Shown here piece after piece: positions 6,864 to 14,018 of a DNA stretch of 20,646 nucleotides. The stretch spans positions 1 through 20,646 of the forward strand of contig JAODGF010000037.1 in the NCBI GenBank assembly GCA_025464645.1, given 5' to 3'. Source of the stretch: Methanosarcinales archaeon (GTDB lineage Archaea; Halobacteriota; Syntropharchaeia; Alkanophagales; Methanospirareceae). The translations under genes and the position numbers were made by a program. Position 1 is the stretch's first letter, and each line of letters opens with the position of its first letter. Below the pieces are notes generated by a model. That model saw only the letters and a program-made list of their open reading frames with translations, did not search any database and was not told the DNA's origin.

Positions 6864-7481
6864 ATGTCGAAATACGAACACATCGGGGCTGTTCTTGAAT
6901 TTCTCATGAAAAAAGGACCGTCCAGCAAGTATGCCATATCGAAGGGTGCTTCCGTTCCGTATCCAACAGTTCTGAGGAAGCTTCCTGAGCTCGAAGCGGC
7001 ATATATAATCCAGAAAGTTGGCGAAGGAAAGAGAGGCGCTGAGATTTACATGATGACACCCAAGGGTGCGCTTATCGCGTACTTCGGCGGACACGTGAAG
7101 ACATCGGAACTCTTCATTGCTTTGCCTGCTATCATGAAGCACGTTCATTTATCGCTGGATGAATTACCTGTCGTCAGTAATCCATTGGGCTTCATCCTTG
7201 CGGAACTTCCATTCAAGCTCGCACGATTGGAAGACCTGAAAGTAGAGGAGGCGGTAAGCATTTTAGGTGCGATTCTCGTCTGGAAACATGATGAATGGTA
7301 TCACGAAATAGAGAAGAAAAAACTCAAGGGAATCTTAACCTGGGAGGAGAACTATCATATCCTAAGGCTACTGATCGCTGGTTCCATCAACACGCTCCGA
7401 AAGATGAGTGAACAGGCGATGAGATTGAGCAAACGAGCTGATGAATTTTTATTGGAAATAGAGGAGCTGAGGGGGCGTTGA
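6864..7481 (+). CDS. Winged-helix DNA-binding protein
   Basis: The N-terminal 75 residues read as an archaeal winged helix-turn-helix: helix 1 E-H-I-G-A-V-L-E-F-L-M, helix 2 S-S-K-Y-A-I-S-K-G-A, recognition helix S-V-P-Y-P-T-V-L-R-K-L-P-E-L, then the wing Y-I-I-Q-K-V-G-E-G-K-R-G-A-E-I-Y-M-M-T-P-K-G. The rest (about 80-205) is helical with no recognised ligand-binding motif, and the C-terminus could be a coiled coil (K-R-A-D-E-F-L-L-E-I-E-E-L). It most likely regulates its own cluster. It follows the TPR gene by 9 bases with only a weak AAGG before the ATG, so translation probably depends on the upstream gene. The first nine residues resemble those of the tiny ORF at 5479. Confidence 0.75.
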   Translation: MSKYEHIGAVLEFLMKKGPSSKYAISKGASVPYPTVLRKLPELEAAYIIQKVGEGKRGAEIYMMTPKGALIAYFGGHVKTSELFIALPAIMKHVHLSLDELPVVSNPLGFILAELPFKLARLEDLKVEEAVSILGAILVWKHDEWYHEIEKKKLKGILTWEENYHILRLLIAGSINTLRKMSEQAMRLSKRADEFLLEIEELRGR

Positions 7482-7491
7482 GAAAAAGTTA

Positions 7492-7499
7492 TTTATATA
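7492..7499 (+). promoter_or_regulatory. Putative TATA box for the recombinase-core-like gene
   Basis: TTTATATA lies about 48 bases ahead of the ATG at 7544, in the 62-base gap after the winged-helix gene. It would give a leader of about 20 bases with a weak AAGGG ribosome site. The gene can therefore be expressed apart from the TPR/winged-helix pair. Confidence 0.45.
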
Positions 7500-7543
7500 C
7501 ATCTGAAGATAAAAATGAATAAGTTTGCGGGATAAGGGATAAG

Positions 7544-8041
7544 ATGAAAAAGATAAAGAGCGAACATTTCGAATGCATCAAGGAAGATAATTCAGAAGAG
7601 GAGTATGACAAACAGTGGAAGAGGTCAAAAATAATTTTCGATCAGTTTTATGAGTATTTGAAGGGCAAAGGACTAAAAGAGAGCACTGCGGGCAAGCGAG
7701 CTGACCTGGCAGCTTACTTTGTAATGGATTATCTATTTGTCTATGACGATGTATTGAGTATTCTGGAAGTTTCTGGTGATACAATCAGGACATTTTTGGG
7801 TAATTGGTATATCAGGAAGTTTTTGAATCCCAGAATGTCCGATATCAAATCGTTTCTTAGAGCTATCTCCGATTTCTTTACGTTTATCAGGAATGAAGGT
7901 TTTATCTCGGATGAAGATTTGGAGGAGATAAAGGAGGTGTGCAAAGATGTCGGATGGTTTGAGATGCGGCTTCGGACTTATTTTGCCGCGGAGGGCGATG
8001 AATTTTATGAATGGATAAGAGTATATGATTATGATTGGTAA
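7544..8041 (+). CDS. Stand-alone recombinase core-binding (SAM-like) domain protein
   Basis: The 165-residue protein resembles only the N-terminal DNA-binding, core-binding domain of tyrosine recombinases. Residues about 30-55 read F-D-Q-F-Y-E-Y-L-K-G-K-G-L-K-E-S-T-A-G-K-R, residues near 85-95 T-F-L-G-N-W-Y-I-R-K-F, and residues near 98-118 M-S-D-I-K-S-F-L-R-A-I-S-D-F-F-T-F-I-R-N-E-G. The catalytic domain (R-H-R-Y) is entirely absent, and the protein ends with an acidic, aromatic tail (E-W-I-R-V-Y-D-Y-D-W). The L-G-N-W-x-I-R-K pattern belongs to a family of non-catalytic proteins often found with SEC-C or DUF6398 domains. A DNA- or protein-binding role is likely, with no known pathway. It is the last gene before the CODH operon. 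Confidence 0.6.
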   Translation: MKKIKSEHFECIKEDNSEEEYDKQWKRSKIIFDQFYEYLKGKGLKESTAGKRADLAAYFVMDYLFVYDDVLSILEVSGDTIRTFLGNWYIRKFLNPRMSDIKSFLRAISDFFTFIRNEGFISDEDLEEIKEVCKDVGWFEMRLRTYFAAEGDEFYEWIRVYDYDW

Positions 8042-8096
8042 AAACTTGACATTATCCGATGTTTAAGGATGTGATTGAAAAAGAAAATAGTAAACC

Positions 8097-8104
8097 TTTA
8101 AATT
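8097..8104 (+). promoter_or_regulatory. Putative TATA box of the cdhA operon
   Basis: AAACC followed by TTTAAATT looks like a BRE-TATA pair, about 30 bases before the cdhA ATG. It predicts a start within a few bases of the ATG, in line with the weak ribosome-site candidate (AAGGG, two bases from the ATG). Confidence 0.45.
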
Positions 8105-8130
8105 CCAGATAACAAAAGGTATAAAGGGAA

Positions 8131-10524
8131 ATGGAAGAGCTAAAAAAGGGAGGGATTTTCAACATCTCTGACCTGAAAAATGTGCGGATAAGCATAGGGG
8201 AGATAGTAGAAGAAGAGGAAGAATGGGAGCCTATGGGTCCACATCCGATGCCGGGGATAGCAACGCTTCGAAACTGGGACTTCCTGCTTTTGAACCGATA
8301 CAAGCCTTTTTACGCGCCGTTATGTGACATGTGCTGTCTTTGCACGTATGGTAAATGTGACCTTACAGGGAACAAAAAAGGAGCATGTGGAATAAGGATG
8401 GATGCGCAACACGGGAGAATCGTTCTGCTTGCTTGTTTGGTGGGATGTAGTGCGCATTGTGGACATGGAAGGCACATGCTTCATGAAATGATAAAGAAGT
8501 TTGGCGGTGATGTCCCAATAGATTTCGGACCGGAGGTGGACGTGGAAGCGCCGCTTACGAGATTGGTATGTGGTATAAAACCAAAGACGATAAGAGATTA
8601 CGAGAAAGTCTTCGATTACATCGAGGAGCAGATAGTTCAGTTAGCAGACGCACTTCATACAGGTCAGGAGGGCTCGTACATGGACTTCGAGTCGAAAGCG
8701 CTCCACATGGGTATGCTGGATTCGCTGGGCAAAGAAGCTGCCGATATCATTCAGATTGCATGTTATGGAATGCCCACGAGTTATGAAGGAGGGGGACCAG
8801 ATGTTCCGCTGGTGGACGTAGGTATAGGGACAATAGACACGACTAAACCTGTTGTACTTGTTATAGGACATAATGTGCCACCTGCTGCGGATATAGGCGA
8901 CTACTTAACGGAAAACGGACTTGAAGACAAGGTTGAACTTGCAGGAATCTGCTGCACGTCCATTGACACCACGCGAGTGTACAAGAAAGCGAAGATAGCA
9001 GCCGCGCTTGGAAGACAGCTGCGTGTGATACGGATGGGAATTGCGGATGTCGTTGTGGTAGATGAGCAGTGCATCCGTGCAGACATACTGGAACTTTGTC
9101 AGCGCGTTCATTCTCCCCTGATAGTAACGAACGACAAAGCAATGCATGGTCTGGTGGATAGGACTGATGATAATCCGGATAAAATAGTGGATGATTTGGT
9201 GAGTGGACGCGTCCCTGGAGTCGTAATACTTGATCCTGAGCAGGTGGGTGAGGTAGCAGTGAAGACCGTAATTCAAATGGATAAGAAGAGGAAAGGGCTA
9301 AACCTGATTCTCAGTGATGAAGAATTCAAGTATTACGTAAATGATTGCATACTATGCGGGAATTGCACACTTGCATGTCCTAACGGTCTTCGTATTGGTG
9401 AAGCGAATCAAAGTGCAGCATCGGGAGATATAGAACCGCTTGCCGGGTTGTTCGACCTCTGTGTCGGCTGTGGCAGATGTGAGCAGGTTTGCAAGAAGCA
9501 TATTCCAATAGTGGATGTGATAACAAAAGCAGCGTATCCGCAGATAAAAGAGGAGAAAGGACGGATGCGAATAGGAAGGGGACCGGTTTGGGACAGTGAG
9601 ATAAGGGATGTGGGTGCTCCTATTGTATTAGGAACTATTCCAGGCATCATTGCCCCGATAGGCTGTGGAAATTACCCTAACGGGACTAAGGATGCATGGC
9701 TTATCGTGAAGGAATTTGCGGAACGGAATTATATAGTTACGCTGACGGGGTGCATGGCGATTGATTGTGCGCTCTGGAAGGATGAAGAAGGGAAGACGGT
9801 GTACGAGCAGCATCACGGCAGATTTGACGCCGGTGGTGTTCTCAACATAGGTTCTTGTGTTTCCAATGCGCACATACATGATGCGGCAATAAAAGTAGCG
9901 AGTATATTCGCAGGGAGACCTCTGCGAGGGAATTACGAGGAAATAGCAGATTACATCTTAAGTCGCGTGGGTGCATGTGGTGTTGCATGGGGGGCAATGT
10001 CACAGAAGGCAGCTTCAATCGCCACGGGATTCAATAGACTGGGTGTTCCCGCGGTGGTAGGTCCTCATGGTGCGAAATACCGGCGGGCTTTCCTCGGTCG
10101 CCCTGACTTAAAAGACGATTGGAAGCTGATAGATGCTACTGATGGTTCAGAGATTTATTTCGAGCCGGGACCACAGCATTTGCTCGTAGCGTGTGAAACG
10201 GTAGAAGAGGCGTTACCTATGATAGCAAAACTTTGTTTTCGTCCATCTGATACAGACCGCGGGCGTTCTATAAAACTAACGCACTATATTGACCTCAGCT
10301 TGAAGTATCTCAATGCTTATCCCCCGGACTGGCATCTCTTCGTCCGGACTGCCACTGACCTGCCTATTGCCAATAAGAACGAATTGTTAAAGAAGCTGGA
10401 GGATGAGCATGACTGGGAGATAGATTGGAAGATGAAGAGGATAAAGGAAGGACCAATAAGGGGATACGACCCTTCATTTAACCCGACCAATTTGAGAAGA
10501 TTGATAAGGGAGAAGAAGAAATAA
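8131..10524 (+). CDS. cdhA: CO dehydrogenase/acetyl-CoA synthase alpha subunit CdhA
   Basis: CdhA is the nickel-iron CO dehydrogenase subunit of the archaeal ACDS complex and interconverts CO2 and CO with ferredoxin-type electrons. The 797-residue product is of normal length. Cys65, 68, 69, 71, 76 and 86 near the N-terminus, and the C-x3-C-x3-C-G-H-G-R segment at 102-114, supply the B/D cluster region. Two ferredoxin motifs follow at 406-416 (C-I-L-C-G-N-C-T-L-A-C-P) and 444-454 (C-V-G-C-G-R-C-E-Q-V-C, with Lys in place of the usual Pro). C-cluster candidates by motif context are His247 (V-I-G-H-N-V-P), Cys274/275, Cys314 (D-E-Q-C), Cys541 (L-T-G-C), Cys576 (G-S-C-V-S-N) and Cys616 (G-A-C-G-V). 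It is first gene of a cdhA-cdhB-frhB-like operon. The genes for the beta, gamma and delta subunits are not adjacent. Confidence 0.96.
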   Translation: MEELKKGGIFNISDLKNVRISIGEIVEEEEEWEPMGPHPMPGIATLRNWDFLLLNRYKPFYAPLCDMCCLCTYGKCDLTGNKKGACGIRMDAQHGRIVLLACLVGCSAHCGHGRHMLHEMIKKFGGDVPIDFGPEVDVEAPLTRLVCGIKPKTIRDYEKVFDYIEEQIVQLADALHTGQEGSYMDFESKALHMGMLDSLGKEAADIIQIACYGMPTSYEGGGPDVPLVDVGIGTIDTTKPVVLVIGHNVPPAADIGDYLTENGLEDKVELAGICCTSIDTTRVYKKAKIAAALGRQLRVIRMGIADVVVVDEQCIRADILELCQRVHSPLIVTNDKAMHGLVDRTDDNPDKIVDDLVSGRVPGVVILDPEQVGEVAVKTVIQMDKKRKGLNLILSDEEFKYYVNDCILCGNCTLACPNGLRIGEANQSAASGDIEPLAGLFDLCVGCGRCEQVCKKHIPIVDVITKAAYPQIKEEKGRMRIGRGPVWDSEIRDVGAPIVLGTIPGIIAPIGCGNYPNGTKDAWLIVKEFAERNYIVTLTGCMAIDCALWKDEEGKTVYEQHHGRFDAGGVLNIGSCVSNAHIHDAAIKVASIFAGRPLRGNYEEIADYILSRVGACGVAWGAMSQKAASIATGFNRLGVPAVVGPHGAKYRRAFLGRPDLKDDWKLIDATDGSEIYFEPGPQHLLVACETVEEALPMIAKLCFRPSDTDRGRSIKLTHYIDLSLKYLNAYPPDWHLFVRTATDLPIANKNELLKKLEDEHDWEIDWKMKRIKEGPIRGYDPSFNPTNLRRLIREKKK

Positions 10525-10536
10525 GGGAGTAGAAAG

Positions 10537-11073
10537 ATGGGAATGGAGATACCTTTTGACGTGGCTAATATCCCGGGTCCTGAAATGGGAGAGGTTGCGC
10601 CACCAGAAGTGATAGGGAGTTATATATCAAGTGCGAAGCGACCTTTGCTCGTGGTTGGCTCGGAGATACTGCGTGATGATTTCTTTTTAGAGACCGCGAT
10701 AGAAATAGGAAGGAGGGGAGTCCCAATCGCAGCAACGGGGCACAGCATAAGAGGTTTTGTAGAGAAAGAATACACGGAGAACGTGAGCTATTACAACCTG
10801 CACGAGCTTACCAATTGCTTAAGAGACCCAAGCTGGAAGGGCTTAGATGGCAAGGGGAATTACGATTTCGTGATATTCTTTGGCATCGTCTATTATTACG
10901 CATCGCAAATGCTGTCCTGCATAAAGAATTTCGCAATTGACCCTTTGATTCGTGCTGTTTCTATTGATAGATATTATCATCCACAGGCGAGGATGAGTTT
11001 TACGAACATCTCGCCGGAAATGGAAGAGGGTTACAAGGATATGCTGAACAGGCTGGTAAGTAGTATAAAGTAA
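10537..11073 (+). CDS. cdhB: CO dehydrogenase/acetyl-CoA synthase epsilon subunit CdhB
   Basis: The epsilon subunit binds the CdhA dimer in the alpha2-epsilon2 CODH component of the ACDS complex and is thought to help electron transfer. The 178-residue protein shows the family pattern: an N-terminal F-D-V-A-N-I-P-G-P, the Rossmann-like A-K-R-P-L-L-V-V-G-S-E-I at 33-44, V-P-I-A-A-T-G-H-S at 62-70, then Y-D-F-V-I-F-F-G-I-V-Y-Y-Y-A and the C-terminal Y-Y-H-P-Q-A-R-M-S-F-T-N. Length matches the usual 165-180. It starts 12 bases after the cdhA stop with GGGAG ahead of the ATG, as expected for an operon partner. Confidence 0.94.
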   Translation: MGMEIPFDVANIPGPEMGEVAPPEVIGSYISSAKRPLLVVGSEILRDDFFLETAIEIGRRGVPIAATGHSIRGFVEKEYTENVSYYNLHELTNCLRDPSWKGLDGKGNYDFVIFFGIVYYYASQMLSCIKNFAIDPLIRAVSIDRYYHPQARMSFTNISPEMEEGYKDMLNRLVSSIK

Positions 11074-11089
11074 AGAAGGGGTAAAAGCC

Positions 11090-12208
11090 ATGGTAAAACA
11101 GAAAGGGAACATAATGGATTTGGAAGCGGAGGTGATATATAACGGTCTGTGCTGCTACTGCGGGACTTGTGGTGCCTTTTGTAAAGAATACATAACCTAC
11201 GAGCACGAAATACCAGTAACGAAGAAGAAGTGCTATGAGATATACGGTGCGTGTTATGATTTCTGTCCGAGGACGAGCTTTGCACCTTTTGTGGTTGAAA
11301 GGGCGGTGTTTGGTGCGACAAGGACAGATAACCTATTGGGATACTATAAAGGAGACATTTTAACCGCAAGAGCAACAGATGAAGGCATAAGAGGGAAGGC
11401 GCAGGATGGCGGGGTTGTATCCGCATTGCTCGTGAACTTGCTTGAACATGATGAGATAGACGCCGCGGTAGTATCGAAGACATCTGATAATTGGGAGCCC
11501 GAACCGTTTGTTGCAACGAAGAGGGAGGATATATTAGCTGCTGCGGGCTCGAAATATACGCAATGTCCTTCGGTATCTGGTGTTGGAGACGCTTTTGAGC
11601 AGGGCTATAAACGAGTCGCACTCGTTGGATTGCCATGTCATATACAGGGCATGAGGAAAGTTCAATTGTCAACGGGATTCGATGTCGGTGCTGACAGAGT
11701 GAAGATACTGATTGGTCTCTTATGCTCTGAAACTTTTGATATGGAAATGCTAAAAAATAAGCTAAAGGAGCTGGGCACGAGCATAGAAGAGGTAGAGAAG
11801 TTCAACATAAAGAAAGGTAGCTTTATCGTTTATACGAAAGCAGGTAAGGAGATAAAGACGCCGATAAAGAAGATGCGTGATTGCGTGCGTGATGCGTGCA
11901 ACTACTGCTATGATTTTGCAGCTGAGTTCGCCGATGTATCGGTAGGCTCCATAGGTTCCGAGCTGGGGTGGTCAACCGTGATAATGAGGAGCGATGCAGG
12001 AGAAGACCTGGTGAAAAGAGCGGAAGAGGAAGGAGTGATAGAAGTGAAGAAGCTTACAGAGAAGCAAATAGAGGAAGTAAGAAACCTGGCATCGTATAAG
12101 AAGCGTGGGAACTTGAAGAACATTTATGATAAGACGGACCTATTTAGAATTCTGAATATGCTGGTGGAGCCGGAGATGCTGGAACAATTCTTGGGTGTGA
12201 AGCAATAA
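11090..12208 (+). CDS. F420 hydrogenase/dehydrogenase beta subunit (FrhB/FpoF-like) flavin iron-sulfur protein
   Basis: FrhB-family proteins bind FAD and move electrons between iron-sulfur clusters and coenzyme F420. The 372-residue protein has a cysteine-rich N-terminus: Cys21, 22, 24, 27 and 31, then Cys48, 55 and 59 (C-Y-D-F-C-P). The FrhB core follows with K-A-Q-D-G-G-V-V-S-A-L-L at 103-114, G-S-K-Y-T-Q-C-P at 153-160, L-V-G-L-P-C-H-I-Q-G at 178-187 and C-V-R-D-A-C-N-Y-C-Y-D-F at 265-276. A-D-V-S-V-G-S-I-G-S and an I-M-R-S-D-A-G-E-D-L end close it. It starts 16 bases after cdhB with AAGGGG as ribosome site, so it is the third gene of the CODH operon. A role as F420-linked electron module of CdhAB is inferred from position only. 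Residue Met9 is an alternative start. Confidence 0.9.
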   Translation: MVKQKGNIMDLEAEVIYNGLCCYCGTCGAFCKEYITYEHEIPVTKKKCYEIYGACYDFCPRTSFAPFVVERAVFGATRTDNLLGYYKGDILTARATDEGIRGKAQDGGVVSALLVNLLEHDEIDAAVVSKTSDNWEPEPFVATKREDILAAAGSKYTQCPSVSGVGDAFEQGYKRVALVGLPCHIQGMRKVQLSTGFDVGADRVKILIGLLCSETFDMEMLKNKLKELGTSIEEVEKFNIKKGSFIVYTKAGKEIKTPIKKMRDCVRDACNYCYDFAAEFADVSVGSIGSELGWSTVIMRSDAGEDLVKRAEEEGVIEVKKLTEKQIEEVRNLASYKKRGNLKNIYDKTDLFRILNMLVEPEMLEQFLGVKQ

Positions 12209-12210
12209 AA

Positions 12211-13785
12211 CTAAAAGCTTTTCTTTTTCACATACCATTTATTGACGATCTCATATAGCTTATTCATGTCAATACTTCTCCGTACAAGGTCGGCTAATTT
12301 ATTATATTCCGTGTCCCAATTAATCCCGCTCTTATTTTTGTCTTCGCTTTTGTTTTCGTTTATATACAAAGACCCTTTTTTCTGTCTTATGTAGTCCAGA
12401 AAAGCGTGTCGAAAGCCATCGTTGTCAAATATCCCGTGTATATAAGTACCGATGACGTTTCCATCAGAAGAAACAGCGCCACCATTGTCCATAACCTTCT
12501 CCCCAGAACGCTCGAATATCATAAAAGCATTTTTTATTTTTATGGTGCCATTAGCGAAATAAGTCCTTCCCATGTGTATTTCATAGCCTGCTAATTCGCC
12601 TTTGTAGAACTCCAAATCCGCTATTGCTCGCACTTGATTCGTCATTTTCTGTGCATGGCTCTCAAATATGGTTGTAGCGGGCAGCAAACCGAGTCCCTCG
12701 GTCTCTCTAACCTTTGATTCCACTCCCTCTGGGTCTATTATGGTATTACAGAGCATCTGATAACCACCACAGATACCAAAAAGAAGACACTTCCCGCTTC
12801 TTACCTTTTCCACTATCTGCGATGCGTATCCACTGTTTTTAAGATATAACAGGTCGCCTATCGTATTCTTTGATCCGGGAATAATTATCACATCAGGCTC
12901 GCCTATTTTTTCACCTTTGCCCATATATCGTATAGAAACGTCATCCTCTGCTTCTAAAGCATCAAAATCCGTGAAATTGGATATATGGGGCAGATAAACG
13001 ACTTCTATCGTTATTTCTTTTCCCTCTCCTTTCTTCGCTGCTCTTGTCTTCCTTTTTTCCACGGATAACGATACAGAGTCCTCTTCTTGTATCTTTATAT
13101 CGTGGAAATAAGGTATAACGCCTATCACAGGTTTATTGACTCTTTTCTCAAGGAACTCCAGCCCAGGTTTGAGTATGTCCATGTCCCCACGGAACTTGTT
13201 TATCAGAATGCCCTTCACCAATTCTTTTTCTTCTGTCTCAAGCAGTTCGAGTGTTCCCACAATCCAGGCAAATACTCCGCCTTTGTCTATGTCACCAAGG
13301 AGCAGCACTGGCGCATTTAAAAGTTTTGCAATGCTCATATTCACGATGTCGTTTGCACGGAGGTTTATTTCTGCCGGGCTGCCCGCACCTTCTATCACCA
13401 CGATGTCATTCTCACGTTCGAGTATATCGAAGCAGTGCTGTATGAGGCTCAGTGCTTTTGGCTTGTACTTGTGGTATTCCTTTGCCGTCATGTTGCCTAT
13501 TGGTTTGCCTCGCACGATAACCTGAGCGCCGGTGTCGCTTGAAGGCTTCAGCAAGATAGGATTCATCTCCACTGTCGGCTCCTTACGAGCGGCAAAAGCC
13601 TGAAATGCCTGTGCCCTTCCTATTTCAAGACCATCTTTAGTAACATACGAGTTAAGAGCCATATTTTGCGATTTGAACGGCGCCACCTTATAGCCATCCT
13701 GGGTGAATATGCGGCAAAGCGCAGCTACAATTACACTTTTGCCTACCCCCGACCCCGTGCCTTGCACCATTATCCTTTTCGCCAT
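12211..13785 (-). CDS. cbiP: Cobyric acid synthase (glutamine-hydrolysing) CbiP/CobQ
   Basis: The enzyme amidates four side chains of adenosylcobyrinic acid a,c-diamide with glutamine and ATP to give cobyric acid, a step of cobamide synthesis. The 524-residue product has an ATP-binding N-terminal domain with the P-loop G-T-G-S-G-V-G-K-S at 9-17, N-P-I-L-L-K-P at 75-81 and L-G-D-I-D-K-G-G at 163-170. A glutaminase domain follows with nucleophile Cys339 in F-G-I-C-G-G-Y-Q, E-I-H-M-G-R-T at 402-408 and the catalytic His450 in T-Y-I-H-G-I-F-D. A lysine/asparagine-rich insert near 471-490 makes it a little longer than usual. It is convergent with the CODH operon, whose corrinoid protein needs this cofactor, though no co-regulation is visible. 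Start ATG at 13785 puts the P-loop at its normal place. Confidence 0.95.
   Translation of the reverse strand: MAKRIMVQGTGSGVGKSVIVAALCRIFTQDGYKVAPFKSQNMALNSYVTKDGLEIGRAQAFQAFAARKEPTVEMNPILLKPSSDTGAQVIVRGKPIGNMTAKEYHKYKPKALSLIQHCFDILERENDIVVIEGAGSPAEINLRANDIVNMSIAKLLNAPVLLLGDIDKGGVFAWIVGTLELLETEEKELVKGILINKFRGDMDILKPGLEFLEKRVNKPVIGVIPYFHDIKIQEEDSVSLSVEKRKTRAAKKGEGKEITIEVVYLPHISNFTDFDALEAEDDVSIRYMGKGEKIGEPDVIIIPGSKNTIGDLLYLKNSGYASQIVEKVRSGKCLLFGICGGYQMLCNTIIDPEGVESKVRETEGLGLLPATTIFESHAQKMTNQVRAIADLEFYKGELAGYEIHMGRTYFANGTIKIKNAFMIFERSGEKVMDNGGAVSSDGNVIGTYIHGIFDNDGFRHAFLDYIRQKKGSLYINENKSEDKNKSGINWDTEYNKLADLVRRSIDMNKLYEIVNKWYVKKKSF
12213..12228. terminator. Bidirectional terminator-like palindrome between convergent genes
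   Basis: AAAAGCTTTT followed by CTTTTT lies directly after the frhB-like stop, and on the other strand TTTTAGTTTTA follows. Only two bases separate the two convergent stop codons, so U-rich termination must occur inside the last codons of cbiP for the plus strand. Weak but well placed. Confidence 0.4.
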
Positions 13786-13994
13786 TTTATCTTAACTACA
13801 CTATCTCTTTGTTATCTTTTTTACTGATATCATAGAGAGTTCAGATTGGAGCCAGCTTTTTATATTTTCTCTGAGATGGAAACCACTCGGTGCCGCTTGG
13901 ATATCTATAAGAGCACTTAAAATCGGTTTTTTGTTAATATCTCTAAAAAGTATTCGGAGATACTGAACATGTCTGTGTACACTATTTCCATTGC

Positions 13995-14007
13995 AAAAAA
14001 TAAAAAA
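13995..14007 (-). terminator. U-rich terminator after the secreted-protein gene
   Basis: On the minus strand two T6 tracts (TTTTTTATTTTTT) follow the stop codon at 14019 by about a dozen bases. Archaeal RNA polymerases terminate at such U-runs without needing a hairpin. The remaining gap to cbiP (13786-13994) holds nothing I can support as a gene. Confidence 0.55.
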
Positions 14008-14018
14008 GAGTGGAGTCC

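Noticed and set aside
11031..11672. A 213-codon frame antisense to the frhB-like gene
   Set aside because: Its Ser/Pro/His-rich composition is typical of the antisense of a coding region, and the plus strand carries clear FrhB motifs throughout.
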